Source of the DNA: Synechococcus sp. UW140
GTDB lineage: Bacteria > Cyanobacteriota > Cyanobacteriia > PCC-6307 > Cyanobiaceae
Length of the DNA: 64,000 nt
Reading direction: 5' to 3'
NCBI RefSeq assembly: GCF_900474295.1
Contig: NZ_UCOB01000034.1
Location: 52,699 to 116,698, forward strand
The position numbers were made by a program, and so were the translations under genes. Positions within the stretch are counted from its first letter, which is position 1, and each line of letters opens with the position of its first letter. Shown here one piece after another: positions 47,140-55,939 of this stretch. Below the pieces are notes generated by a model. That model was not told the DNA's origin. It saw nothing but the letters and a program-made list of their open reading frames with translations, and ran no database searches.

Positions 47140-47874
47140 ATGCCAGCCAGCAGTAATTTCCAGGAGGCCATTCGCGAGGCTCAATCGAGCGCTCTGGTTG
47201 GCCCCAACGTTGTCAATAAAGCCTTGCCCTACGTGGGTGGTGGCATGGTGCTGACCGCCGGAGGTGTGCTCGGTGGCATGGCCACCATGGCCTCGATTGG
47301 TTACCAGGCCTTCAACGGCCTTTCGATGGTCGCGATCATTCCGTGGTTCATCCTCTTTTTCGTCGCCCAGAACGCAGCGAAGAAGGCCAACAACGGCACC
47401 GCGTTGCCATTGATGGCCACCTTTAGTCTTCTCACTGGCTTCACGCTCACTGGGCTTGTCGTTCAGGCGATCTATGTGGCAGGCGCCGCATCGATTGGCA
47501 TCGCAGCGTTGGCCACCGGCCTCACCTTTGTGGTGGCATCCGTGTTTGGACGTCGCATGAGCGACAGCGTTGGTCAGGCGCTCACCTCGGTGGTCAGCCT
47601 CGGCTTGTTTGGCCTTGTGATCGCGATGGTTGGCATCTTTATTGCCGGCTTCTTTATTCCTGGCCTCTATGAAATCACCAATCTCGCGATCGCCGGCTTT
47701 GGCACGGTGCTGTTCGTGGGCATGGCTTTCGTCGACTTCTACACGATGCCTCGGATGTACCGCGATGATCAGTACCTCTCAGGTGCCCTGGGGATGTATC
47801 TGACTTACATCAACCTGTTCGTCTTTGTGTTGCGTCTGATCATTGCTCTGCAGGGTGGTGGACGTCGCGACTGA
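47140..47874 (+). CDS. Bax inhibitor-1 family membrane protein
   Basis: Seven hydrophobic helices in about 244 residues, with the family's PYVGGGMVLTAGGVLGGMA start and the late YTMPRMYRDDQYLSGALGMYLTYINLFVFVLRL end. It belongs to the BI-1/YccA group, inner membrane proteins that in other bacteria modulate FtsH or calcium leak. ATG of MPASSNFQEAI is preferred. Confidence 0.85.
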   Translation: MPASSNFQEAIREAQSSALVGPNVVNKALPYVGGGMVLTAGGVLGGMATMASIGYQAFNGLSMVAIIPWFILFFVAQNAAKKANNGTALPLMATFSLLTGFTLTGLVVQAIYVAGAASIGIAALATGLTFVVASVFGRRMSDSVGQALTSVVSLGLFGLVIAMVGIFIAGFFIPGLYEITNLAIAGFGTVLFVGMAFVDFYTMPRMYRDDQYLSGALGMYLTYINLFVFVLRLIIALQGGGRRD

Positions 47875-47902
47875 GTGTGATCTCTGAGCTGGTTGCTTGA
47901 GC

Positions 47903-47930
47903 AGCCCTGGCCCTGGCGTAAGCCGGGGCT
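47903..47930 (+). terminator. probable terminator after the BI-1 gene
   Basis: AGCCCTGGC pairs imperfectly with GCCGGGGCT and is followed by TTGTTGTATT; lies about 30 bases past the stop and before the convergent gene. Confidence 0.55.
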
Positions 47931-47989
47931 TTGTTGTATTCAGGCCTACTGCGCTTTGGCAACTGATCCCCTCGACGCTGGTTTTTGGC

Positions 47990-48508
47990 TTACTCCGCAA
48001 CGGCGTTAATCGCGGCATGGATGGCGGCCTTCTGGGCATCGTCGTAGCCCCAGCGCTCCAGAAAACCGACATCCTCACCACGGTTGTGGGCGGCGGCATC
48101 GAGCAGGGTGTCGAGACGCACTTTGACGCGAGCGGATTCGAGTTGGCGCAGAAGTTCAATGCAGCGGCGGTTCACGCGGTCCGATCCAGCAGCCTGTTCG
48201 CCATCACCATTGCCCTGATGGTGATGGACCATGGCCGCACTCATGGCCAGGTTTCGGGCCGTGAGGTCAACCACGCCGTCACCGGCTTCACGCAGTTTGA
48301 GCAGCAGGGCTTCCGGCAGGCGGTCCATCAGGGCGCTGTCACCGGCCAGGCTCACCACGAAAAAACCGCGCGCTCCGTCACGGCTGGCGACCAGTTCGCC
48401 CACCCTGTCGGCGATCACCTCGTCGCTGATTTCCTCGTCATCCCATTGCTTCAGCCATCCGGCGGCGATCTCCATCGCCTGCTGGAAACTGGGCTCAAGC
48501 CTGCTCAT
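47990..48508 (-). CDS. conserved hypothetical cyanobacterial protein
   Basis: A 172-residue soluble, largely helical and acidic protein (WLKQWDDEEISDEVIADRV near the start; ERWGYDDAQKAAIHAAINAV at the end). It has no membrane segment or catalytic motif. Codon use and length support a real gene. It is divergent from era. No family is recognised. Confidence 0.75.
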   Translation of the reverse strand: MSRLEPSFQQAMEIAAGWLKQWDDEEISDEVIADRVGELVASRDGARGFFVVSLAGDSALMDRLPEALLLKLREAGDGVVDLTARNLAMSAAMVHHHQGNGDGEQAAGSDRVNRRCIELLRQLESARVKVRLDTLLDAAAHNRGEDVGFLERWGYDDAQKAAIHAAINAVAE

Positions 48509-48581
48509 CTGTGGGATCCAACCATGGCCTCAGCCTATGGGCTGATGAGCTGAGAGGCTGGAGGACAGGCGAACTAGGCGT

Positions 48582-49532
48582 TTGATGGATCACACGGGAC
48601 CCAAAGAGCAAGGAGTGTTCCGTTCCGGCTTTGTGGCCCTGATCGGCCGCCCCAATGTGGGCAAGTCCACCCTGGTGAATCAGCTGGTGGGAGACAAGGT
48701 GGCGATCACCTCGCCAGTGGCCCAGACCACCCGCAACCGCTTACGGGCCATCCTCACAACTGCGGAGGCCCAATTGATCCTGGTGGATACCCCCGGCATC
48801 CATAAACCCCACCACCTTCTGGGAGAGCGTTTGGTGCAGAGCGCCCGGGCAGCCATTGGCGAAGTGGACCAGGTGTTGTTGTTGCTGGAGGGCTGTGAGA
48901 AGCCAGGCCGCGGCGATGCTTTTATCGTCAATCTGCTGCAGCAGCAGCGCTTGCCTGTGCAGGTGGTACTCAACAAATGGGACAAGGTCCCAGTGGATCA
49001 ACGGCCGCAGGCCGATGCCGCGTATCGCGAGCTGTTGGCCGAAACTGACTGGCCTCTGCTGCATTGCAGTGCTCTTAGTGGCGAAGGCTGTCCTGATCTC
49101 GTCGCCGCGATCAGTGCCCGGATGCCTGAAGGGCCGCAGCTCTACCCCCCCGACATGGTGAGCGATCAACCCGAGCGCCTCCTGATGGGGGAGCTGATTC
49201 GCGAACAGGTGCTGGCTCACACCAGGGAGGAAGTGCCTCACAGCGTGGCGGTGCAGATCGAACGCGTCGAAGACATGCCGACAAAAGGCAAGGGCAGCAA
49301 GCCCCGCACCGCTGTGCTGGCAACGGTGCTGGTGGAGCGAAAAAGCCAGAAAGGGATCTTGATCGGCAAGGGTGGCGCCATGCTCAAGACCATTGGACAG
49401 GGCGCACGTCTTCAGATGCAGACCCTGATTGATGGTTCCGTGTACCTGGAATTGTTCGTGAAGGTGGTGCCGAATTGGCGAACAAGCCCAGCCCGCTTAA
49501 ACGAACTTGGCTACAGCGAAGAGCACCTCTGA
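48582..49532 (+). CDS. era: GTPase Era
   Basis: Ribosome-assembly GTPase that binds the 3' end of 16S rRNA. G1 GRPNVGKSTLVNQLVG, G3 DTPGIHKPHHLLGE, G4 LNKWDKV are in the N-terminal domain; the KH domain has GILIGKGGAMLKTIG. Length 316 includes a short N-terminal addition. It starts at MDHTGPKEQG or two codons earlier. Confidence 0.95.
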   Translation: MMDHTGPKEQGVFRSGFVALIGRPNVGKSTLVNQLVGDKVAITSPVAQTTRNRLRAILTTAEAQLILVDTPGIHKPHHLLGERLVQSARAAIGEVDQVLLLLEGCEKPGRGDAFIVNLLQQQRLPVQVVLNKWDKVPVDQRPQADAAYRELLAETDWPLLHCSALSGEGCPDLVAAISARMPEGPQLYPPDMVSDQPERLLMGELIREQVLAHTREEVPHSVAVQIERVEDMPTKGKGSKPRTAVLATVLVERKSQKGILIGKGGAMLKTIGQGARLQMQTLIDGSVYLELFVKVVPNWRTSPARLNELGYSEEHL

Positions 49533-49584
49533 CAAGCCAAGCCCCCCATGAAAATGGGAGGCTCGCGAATCGGCTATTTGCGAC

Positions 49585-50118
49585 TCACCACATCCGGTAG
49601 ACGGGGCTATAGATCAACTTGCGACCGTTGCGGGTTTCGACGAGGTTGCCGTGGCGAAGATCAAAGCGCGTGCTCACGGGAGACCAGCCCGCCTGAATGG
49701 TGTGCCATTGCCCCACATAACCAACCGCAGCAGAGCGACAGTGACTGCCGTCCACCCAGGTCTTGGTGACCTTCGGTGAGTAGGCATGGCTGATCTGGAA
49801 CCGGGCACCATTGATGGCTGCGAACTGACCACGGGCATGTAAGGCGCGGCAGCGGCGCTGGCTCACATTGGGATAACCAGGCCTGATCTCGGGGTAGCCG
49901 GCGATTGGGCCCAACACGGAGTCGATGATGTTGCCGACGGTCATGTCGGTTCCGTAGTCGGGGTGCGGCGCGAAGCCAGGATCCATGCCGTAGTCAGGAT
50001 GCATGCCGTAATCCGGATGCATGCCGTAGTCAGGATGCATGCCGTAGTGCTGGGCCTGGGCTGGAGCGACGATGGCTGCTGGAAGGACTGCGGCCAGGGT
50101 GAGAGCAAGGAGTTTCAT
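49585..50118 (-). CDS. secreted protein with YGMHPD repeats
   Basis: Signal peptide (MKLLALTLAAVLPAAIVAPAQA), then a His/Met/Tyr-rich repeat (four YG-M-HPD-like hexapeptides from 18-bp DNA repeats), then a conserved-looking domain with SQRRCRALHARGQFAAINGARFQ and a C-terminal beta-rich part. The repeat could bind metal (inference from His and Met). Family not recognised. The ATG before the signal peptide is used rather than one ten codons upstream. Confidence 0.75.
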   Translation of the reverse strand: MKLLALTLAAVLPAAIVAPAQAQHYGMHPDYGMHPDYGMHPDYGMDPGFAPHPDYGTDMTVGNIIDSVLGPIAGYPEIRPGYPNVSQRRCRALHARGQFAAINGARFQISHAYSPKVTKTWVDGSHCRSAAVGYVGQWHTIQAGWSPVSTRFDLRHGNLVETRNGRKLIYSPVYRMW

Positions 50119-50181
50119 GGGGGTGAACTGGTTCGATGTCCTCACCATCTCGCTGCCGGTAGCCGCGTGAATTGACGACCA

Positions 50182-50478
50182 TCAGTCATCGCTGTGATCT
50201 TGCTCACGTGTTGTTTGATTGGCCAGCAGTTGCAGGCTTTCCAGTCGTTCGAGCGTTTGTTGTGCCTGGGTGAGCATGGCGCGGCCATGGGGTGCACAGG
50301 CTGCCACCAGCGAGGCGCCTTCGGAGGCTTCAATTCGCGTCTGGTCGATGCAATGGGCGATGCGTGCCCTGGGGTCGCCCTCCATGGACTTGGTGGCCTG
50401 CGCCATGGCGGGGTTCACCATGGCGCGCAGCAGCACCGTGAGGGCCTGATCCAAGCTGTTGGGAGGGGTTGGTGACAC
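50182..50478 (-). CDS. conserved hypothetical small helical protein
   Basis: Ninety-eight residues, helical, with two cysteines (RIAHCIDQTR, VAACAPHG), starting MSPTPPNSLDQALTVLL. No membrane segment. It is separated by 63 bases from the secreted repeat protein on the same strand. No known family. Confidence 0.65.
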   Translation of the reverse strand: MSPTPPNSLDQALTVLLRAMVNPAMAQATKSMEGDPRARIAHCIDQTRIEASEGASLVAACAPHGRAMLTQAQQTLERLESLQLLANQTTREQDHSDD

Positions 50479-50595
50479 AGGCAGGGAAATCAGTCGTTAC
50501 CAGTCTGTTGAACTGCTCTGTTCCATCGCTTCGGCTGAGCGTGTGGTCTCTTCACTGCCCTGCCGGCGTTACGTTGCCATCAGTGGGGAAGGGTG

Positions 50596-51006
50596 ATGAA
50601 ACGCGCAAGGCTCCGTCATCGGCTTCAGCAGCTCCCCCCCTGGCTTGAGAAGACCTTGCCGGCCAGCCGCAATTTCTACGTCTTGGTGGCCGTCGCCTTT
50701 GGCGTTGTGGGCTATATCGCCGGAGTGTCGCTGCTGGGGCGCTTTGCGTCGCCGCCGATCAGCCTGGACGAGACGCCGCTGCCTCCGGTTGAAGGTGGAG
50801 TGAATCCGGTTCTGCCAGGGACTGCTCCGGCTGAGCCCATCAATGATCCTCCTGTGGTGACAACGCCGCCTGTCCCTGCGCCAGAGATCAAGCCTGCACC
50901 GGTCCCTGATCGATCCGAGTTCACCGAAGAAGAAAACTGTCGGATCTGGAAACGAACGTTCCCGGAAGCAGCCGCCAAATTGAAGCCTGGTGATTCCTGT
51001 TACTGA
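50596..51006 (+). CDS. membrane-anchored proline-rich hypothetical protein
   Basis: About 136 residues: basic N-terminus, one membrane helix (FYVLVAVAFGVVGYIAGVSLLG), a proline-rich extracytoplasmic stalk (PPVVTTPPVPAPEIKPAP) and a short terminal domain with two cysteines (ENCRIWKRTFPEAAAKL, ending DSCY) that may form a disulfide. Cyanobacterial look, function unknown. Confidence 0.7.
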   Translation: MKRARLRHRLQQLPPWLEKTLPASRNFYVLVAVAFGVVGYIAGVSLLGRFASPPISLDETPLPPVEGGVNPVLPGTAPAEPINDPPVVTTPPVPAPEIKPAPVPDRSEFTEEENCRIWKRTFPEAAAKLKPGDSCY

Positions 51007-51215
51007 GGCTGTCGCCCCTCTCAGGGCATCGGCACACCCGCTTCCAGGTCCTATGGAGGTTGGTCAGGTTCGGTGGAGATCCGTCACGAGGCCAGTGCGG
51101 AAGCCGGTTTGCTCGCGCTTTTCGTTCCGATCAGCGGTGAATTTCGTTGTGGTTATTGCTGCTTTGGTCGGTGCAGTGTCGCCAGGTTGTGAGGCAGGGC
51201 TGAGAGAATCGCCAG

Positions 51216-51725
51216 ATGACTGATGCCCCTGCCCCTACGGCTGTGTCTCCGGTGGCCGACCTCCCCTTCCCGCCCGAAACCCTGCAAGCTTTTTCGCAGC
51301 TCTGTGTCGGTCGCTGGATGAGCCTGCGAAGCATCTTTGCCCTCGATGGGTCGGAAGAGTGGCATCAAAGTGAGCGCGGTGAGGTCGAGATCCGCTCTGA
51401 CGACGATCCGACCGGTTGCGCTGCCTTGACGGTGAGCGACGGCGAGGGCAAGCCGCTCAGTCGCCTCGTTTTCAGTGCTGATGGTGTAGTTCAGCGTGCG
51501 GGTGGTGCGGCCCAGGCCATCCAGTCGGGGGGCTGGCAATTGCGGAAGGATGGTTGCCTCGAGCTTCGTTTTCCTGCAGATGATGACGCCGAGGTGCTTG
51601 AGCGCGTTTGGTTCATCAAGGCCAATCTGCGCCTGCGTACGACCACGCTGGTGGATCGGTCGGGGACACCTCAGCAGGCGAGCTTCTGCTCCGAGATCCG
51701 TCGGGTCTCCTCTCCCGCTCGCTAA
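51216..51725 (+). CDS. phycobiliprotein chromophore lyase, CpcS/CpeS family
   Basis: Lipocalin-fold lyase that attaches bilins to cysteine-82-type sites of phycobiliproteins. Family marks: CVGRWMSLRSIFALDG...EEWHQSERGEVEI, RVWFIKANLRLRTTTLVD and the terminal SFCSEIRRVS. Length 169 fits. Whether it serves phycocyanin, allophycocyanin or phycoerythrin cannot be told here, as it stands beside trmD and not in a rod gene cluster. Confidence 0.88.
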   Translation: MTDAPAPTAVSPVADLPFPPETLQAFSQLCVGRWMSLRSIFALDGSEEWHQSERGEVEIRSDDDPTGCAALTVSDGEGKPLSRLVFSADGVVQRAGGAAQAIQSGGWQLRKDGCLELRFPADDDAEVLERVWFIKANLRLRTTTLVDRSGTPQQASFCSEIRRVSSPAR

Positions 51726-51731
51726 GGCCTG

Positions 51732-52433
51732 ATGGCGCCCTTTCGTTTGGATGTGCTCAGCCTGGCCCCCCAGGCCTTCGCTCCTCTGCTTGAGCTCGGT
51801 GTGATCGGTCGCGCCTTCGCTGCCGGCATCGCTGAGCTGCATCTGCACAATCCTCGCGATCACACCACCGATCGCCATCACAAGGTCGATGACATCCCCT
51901 ATGGCGGTGGGGCTGGCATGGTGCTGAAACCGGAGCCTGTCTATGCGGCCTTTGAGGCACTGCCCGTTCTGCCGCGGCGGCGTGTGCTGATGATGAGCCC
52001 CCAGGGTCAGCCCCTGAAGCAGGCTGATCTTCAGCGCTGGGCAGAACACCTTGATCAGTTGGTGCTTCTCTGCGGCCACTACGAAGGCTTTGATGAGCGC
52101 ATTCGCCGATTGGCTGATGAGGAGGTGTCGTTAGGGGATTTTGTGCTCACCGGTGGCGAATTGCCGGCGATGACCATCATTAATGGGGTTGTGCGCCTGT
52201 TGCCCGGCACGGTGGGAACCGCAGCGTCCTTGGTGGATGAGAGTCACAGTGATCTGTTGCTGGAGCATCCCCACTACACCCGGCCGGCGGAGTTCCGTGG
52301 GATGACGGTTCCGGATGTCTTGCGCAGTGGTGATCATGCCGCTATCGATGCCTGGCGCCAGGCTCAGCGTGAGCAGCGCACAAGGGAACGACGCCCGGAT
52401 CTTCATCGAAGGTGGCAGGAGAAACAGCAGTAG
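51732..52433 (+). CDS. trmD: tRNA (guanine-N1)-methyltransferase TrmD
   Basis: Methylates G37 of tRNAs to prevent frameshifting. SPOUT-knot motifs LCGHYEGFDERI, DFVLTGGELPAM and VGTAASLVDESHSDLLLEHPHYTRP are clear. Length 233. It begins six bases after the lyase stop, so the two are probably co-transcribed. Confidence 0.96.
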   Translation: MAPFRLDVLSLAPQAFAPLLELGVIGRAFAAGIAELHLHNPRDHTTDRHHKVDDIPYGGGAGMVLKPEPVYAAFEALPVLPRRRVLMMSPQGQPLKQADLQRWAEHLDQLVLLCGHYEGFDERIRRLADEEVSLGDFVLTGGELPAMTIINGVVRLLPGTVGTAASLVDESHSDLLLEHPHYTRPAEFRGMTVPDVLRSGDHAAIDAWRQAQREQRTRERRPDLHRRWQEKQQ

Positions 52434-52489
52434 TCGGCTGCAGCTGCTGGGCTGGTCGTTGAGAATGCCAAGGGTTGGGCCAGGCATTC

Positions 52490-52975
52490 ATGCAGCTGCG
52501 CATCGGCAATGGTTATGACATCCACAGGCTTGTGCCTGGTCGACCCCTGATCCTTGGGGGTCAGCGGCTTGATCATCCGGCTGGCCTGGGGCTTGATGGC
52601 CACAGTGATGCCGATGTTCTGGTTCACGCGATCATGGATGCCTTGCTCGGTGCTCTCTCGCTTGGAGACATCGGTAAGTACTTCCCCCCCGAGGACCCTC
52701 AGTGGAAGGGAGCCGACAGCCTGGTGTTACTGAACCAGGTGGTAGCGCTGGTGCGTGATCAGGGCTGGCAGGTGGTGAATGTGGATTCGGTGCTGATTGC
52801 TGAGCGCCCCAAGTTGAAGCCTCATATCGAAGCGATGCGCCATGCGATCGCCAGCTGCATTGGCATTGAGCCCGAACGGGTGGGTGTGAAAGCAACGACC
52901 AACGAAAAGCTTGGACCCGAAGGGCGGGAGGAGGGCATTTCTTGTCAGGCTGTTGCCCTACTGCAAACCGCATGA
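52490..52975 (+). CDS. ispF: 2-C-methyl-D-erythritol 2,4-cyclodiphosphate synthase
   Basis: MEP-pathway enzyme for isoprenoid precursors. Metal site in [11 protein letters not shown], then [28 protein letters not shown], and the C-terminal [21 protein letters not shown]. Length 161 from the ATG of MQLRIGNG. Its stop overlaps the start of the next gene by four bases. Confidence 0.96.
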   Translation: MQLRIGNGYDIHRLVPGRPLILGGQRLDHPAGLGLDGHSDADVLVHAIMDALLGALSLGDIGKYFPPEDPQWKGADSLVLLNQVVALVRDQGWQVVNVDSVLIAERPKLKPHIEAMRHAIASCIGIEPERVGVKATTNEKLGPEGREEGISCQAVALLQTA

Positions 52976-53400
52976 CCTTGCTGCTGCGTATCGTCTGCTG
53001 GCTTGCGGCCGCTCTGATGTGGTGGGTGCCTGCCTCGTTCGCCTCTGCCGCTATGGTTCCCCATCTTTCTGCCCCCTCTGATGCTGCAGTTGTGGAGCAT
53101 CTGCGCATCAAAGTGCCCGTCGAAGCACGAGCCATCTGGCTGGAGGCGGAGCAGGGCAGCTGGGAGCCTTGGTTGGCACAGCAGGATGGCTTTCTCGGCC
53201 GTGATCTGCTCTGGGATGCCACGACTGAGGAAGGAACCCTGCTGATTCGCTGGGAGAGCAGGGCGCAGTGGAAGGCCATTCCCCAGGGCGATGTGAACAA
53301 GGTTCAGGATCAGTTTGAGCGACTGGCCCGGGAGGGCACTGGTCTTGCCAGTGGTAATCCCTTCCCTCTCGTCTTTGAAGGTGAGTTGTTGCCACAGTGA
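52972..53400 (+). CDS. TIGR03792-type cyanobacterial protein with signal peptide
   Basis: Signal or anchor helix ([24 protein letters not shown]) followed by a dimeric-barrel-like domain: [54 protein letters not shown]. This matches a family restricted to cyanobacteria with unknown role. It is coupled to ispF before it and to larB after it by ATGA/GTGA overlaps. Confidence 0.8.
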   Translation: MTLLLRIVCWLAAALMWWVPASFASAAMVPHLSAPSDAAVVEHLRIKVPVEARAIWLEAEQGSWEPWLAQQDGFLGRDLLWDATTEEGTLLIRWESRAQWKAIPQGDVNKVQDQFERLAREGTGLASGNPFPLVFEGELLPQ

Positions 53401-54119
53401 GCGACTCTCCAGCCTCCGATCAGCAGCAGCGCGATGACGTCCGCTTCGACTGGGGACGACCCGCTCGTATCGGCTTGCATGAGGCGATATGGGGTGAACA
53501 CAAAAGCGCTGACCAGATTGCTGCGATCCTGAACCAGGTGGCAGAGCGGGATCAGTTCGCTCTGGTCACCCGTGTGAGTGAGGAAAAGGCAAGCACGGTG
53601 CGAACCTTGCTTGCGGCCCAATCAGAAGCAGCAGTGCTTCATTGGCACGCGTCTGCCCGCTGTCTCAGCTTCGGGATGTTGCCTGTTCGGCGTTCAGAGC
53701 TGGGAGAGGTCATGGTGCTTGGTGCAGGCACGAGTGATCTCACGGTTGCGTCAGAAGCGCAGTTGGCTCTGCAGTGCCACGGTGTTGCATGCGGCTTGAT
53801 GCTTGATGTGGGGGTGGCTGGGCTTCATCGTCTGCTGGAGCAGTTGCCACGACTGAAACCTTGCCAGGTTTTGATTGCCTGCGCGGGGATGGAAGGAGCC
53901 TTGCCCACGGTGCTGGCCGGTTTGGTGCCCCAGCCGGTGATCGGTGTGCCGGTGTCCGTTGGCTATGGAGTTAGTGCAGGCGGGCGCACAGCCCTGGAGG
54001 GCATGCTCGCGAGCTGTGCACCGGGGTTAACTGTGGTCAACATCGACAACGGTTATGGAGCGGCGATGGCGGCCCTGCGCATTCTTCAGTCCAACGGCGG
54101 CACAGGGCTCAGTCGTTGA
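53397..54119 (+). CDS. larB: LarB / circadian phase modifier CpmA family protein
   Basis: AIR-carboxylase-like protein. LarB carboxylates and hydrolyses nicotinic acid adenine dinucleotide to start nickel-pincer cofactor synthesis; the cyanobacterial homologue was named CpmA from a circadian phenotype. Seen: VMVLGAGTSDLTVASEAQLAL, CAGMEGALPTVLAGLV, and VGYGVSAGGRTALEGML. Length 240. No larC or larE is in the window. GTG start overlaps the preceding stop. Confidence 0.88.
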   Translation: MSDSPASDQQQRDDVRFDWGRPARIGLHEAIWGEHKSADQIAAILNQVAERDQFALVTRVSEEKASTVRTLLAAQSEAAVLHWHASARCLSFGMLPVRRSELGEVMVLGAGTSDLTVASEAQLALQCHGVACGLMLDVGVAGLHRLLEQLPRLKPCQVLIACAGMEGALPTVLAGLVPQPVIGVPVSVGYGVSAGGRTALEGMLASCAPGLTVVNIDNGYGAAMAALRILQSNGGTGLSR

Positions 54120-54609
54120 AGATGGGATGGGGGCTTGGCAGAAGCGCCGCCGTTGATGCCTCGTCGCTGTTGAGATCGAGCAACTGTTCGACCCAAAGTT
54201 TCATCGAGAGAGGCAAACGGCCTTCCTGATATCGCATCAGTGCTTCCATCAGCACAGACGAATTAATCCACTGAGGGGAACGCCGAGCCATGACCCGATG
54301 CAGGTTGGGCGAAGGATGAAGCAGCTCAGAAGCTGGCGCAATGGGGCAAGCCTTGAATCAATCCGTTGATTCGACTTGGCTGCTTAGCCGATGGAGTTCA
54401 CTTCTGAGCTCAGGGCCTTCGATGTCGCCAAGGAGACGAACGAGATCAAACAACTCGTTTCGATCGAGCTCACCATTCGCCTGCCATTGCATGGAGCGGG
54501 GGTCGAGGCAGGAGGCGGGAGCCAAGGTCAGGAGCAATTGACAATCATTGGACCTTAGAGAGTTTGCACCGTATTGAAAGCGCTGAAATCTGTACTTGAT
54601 CAGAAGAAT
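54109..54609 (-). pseudogene. hypothetical gene interrupted by an in-frame TGA
   Basis: One continuous reading frame of 167 codons contains a single internal TGA at 54358-54360. Upstream of it the translation looks coding (CQLLLTLAPASCLDPRSMQW, then ELDRNELFDLVRLLGDIEGP). Downstream it continues equally well (ELLHPSPNLHRVMARRSPQW, SMKLWVEQLLDLNSDEAS). A Trp-to-stop change is the simplest cause. There is no good ATG for the upstream half; the downstream half could start at MARRSPQW (54291). Family unknown. Confidence 0.5.
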
Positions 54610-54699
54610 TCAGGCTTGTCAGTCACGGGTGCTTGCCTTGCCAGGCGTGGCCTGATCGCAGAACCAGACCTCCAAATGGATTTTGGGGAGTGCGGCCGT

Positions 54700-55674
54700 T
54701 TAGAGGTGCTGGAGATTGGGATACACAGTGACCAGCTCTTCGGCGCTGAGCACGTCACCAGCACCATCCGGTTGCCAGATCACCTCAAGGGCCATCAGGT
54801 CGGTGGAGGAGGTGGAGCCGAGGATGCGTAGAGACTCGCGTAGCCCTTCACTGGTGTCGATTCGTTTGGTCTTTACCGGACGGCGGCTGGCCACCAGCAC
54901 GGTGACGGCGATGTATTCATTCGTGGCATCAGCATCACCAACGGCTTGAATATCGCCGCTATCACTGTTTCTTCGACCACCCACATTGGACGTGAGTTCT
55001 TCGCGCAACTTGCTGCGCTCGGTCATCGACAGGTGGTTGAAGGTCGATTCCGCAGCATTGAAAGGAACGCTGCCGTTATCAACGGCGGCGTAAACCCATA
55101 GATCAGGCTGACGCAGTAGAGCCAGAGTGGTTTCTTGGAGAACACGCTGGAGCCCACTGGAAGAGCTGGTGTCGGCGCTTGCGGCCAGTTGGCGGAGATC
55201 TTGCTGCAGTGCCTTGGCATTGGCTAGCAGTCCGATCTGGAGTTGCACCAGGGTGACGGGCCCACTGCTTAAGGACTCCGGACGCTCATACCCACCCATC
55301 GCTGCACCGCCGCTGTTGCCGCGGAACGCGTTCATCACCACGCCAGCAATCGCCATGATCGCGAACAGGCCAAGCAGGCCGCCCATGCCACCGAAGCCGA
55401 TGGGGATCAAGAAGGGCAAGCCGATCCCACCGCCGCCATAGCCGCGCCCGTAGCCACCGCCGCCATAACTGCGGCCGTAACCGCCGCTCCTTGGCATGGA
55501 TGGGGCACGGAAGCTACCGCCTCCGATTCGCCCTCCACGGGCTGCGTGACTGGGCTGCGGTTGGAGCACAAGCAGGACTGCTACCAACACCGGCACCAAC
55601 AATGCCGACAGTGCTCGCCGCAGGATCCGGCTGATCTGGCTGGAGCGGATGGAGAGCGACGAACGCTTCAACAC
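54700..55674 (-). CDS. DUF1517 membrane protein
   Basis: Signal or anchor (LLVPVLVAVLLVLQPQPSHA), a glycine/serine/arginine/tyrosine-rich stretch (GGYGRSYGGGGYGRGYGGGG), a membrane helix (LLGLFAIMAIAGVVMNAF), then a soluble domain of about 190 residues ending VIWQPDGAGDVLSAEELVTVYP, the pattern of DUF1517. Related plastid and cyanobacterial proteins are envelope or thylakoid located; function unknown. Confidence 0.85.
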   Translation of the reverse strand: MLKRSSLSIRSSQISRILRRALSALLVPVLVAVLLVLQPQPSHAARGGRIGGGSFRAPSMPRSGGYGRSYGGGGYGRGYGGGGIGLPFLIPIGFGGMGGLLGLFAIMAIAGVVMNAFRGNSGGAAMGGYERPESLSSGPVTLVQLQIGLLANAKALQQDLRQLAASADTSSSSGLQRVLQETTLALLRQPDLWVYAAVDNGSVPFNAAESTFNHLSMTERSKLREELTSNVGGRRNSDSGDIQAVGDADATNEYIAVTVLVASRRPVKTKRIDTSEGLRESLRILGSTSSTDLMALEVIWQPDGAGDVLSAEELVTVYPNLQHL

Positions 55675-55695
55675 AGCGAGGCGAATGAGACGACT

Positions 55696-55911
55696 CTAGG
55701 AACCACCGCCCACGATGGTGACGATTTCGAGCTTGTCGCCGTTCTGAACCATCTGTTCGGCCCATCGCTCCGGGGTCAGGATCAGTCCGTTGAATTCCAC
55801 CACCACCAGTTTGGGGTGATGCCCCAGGCGCTCCACCACGCAAGCCAGTGTGGAAGGGCTTGCCTCCACCGTGCGCTCCGCGCCGTTCACCTGAATTGTG
55901 AGTGTTGCCAT
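55696..55911 (-). CDS. thiS: thiamine biosynthesis sulfur carrier ThiS
   Basis: Ubiquitin-like carrier of sulfur for the thiazole ring. Seventy-one residues starting MATLTIQVNGAERTVEAS, with LVVVEFNGLILTPERW and the end KLEIVTIVGGGS. The usual GG terminus is present but followed by one extra serine, which would have to be tolerated or removed. It lies 28 bases after thiE on the same strand, forming a thiE-thiS pair. Confidence 0.9.
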   Translation of the reverse strand: MATLTIQVNGAERTVEASPSTLACVVERLGHHPKLVVVEFNGLILTPERWAEQMVQNGDKLEIVTIVGGGS

Positions 55912-55939
55912 CGGAGCTGTGCTGAGCGAAGGATGTGGA

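Noticed and set aside
50990..51223. Plus-strand frame between two hypothetical genes
   Set aside because: Overlaps the end of one gene and the start of the bilin lyase; no ribosome binding site and no protein-like composition until the last 30 residues.
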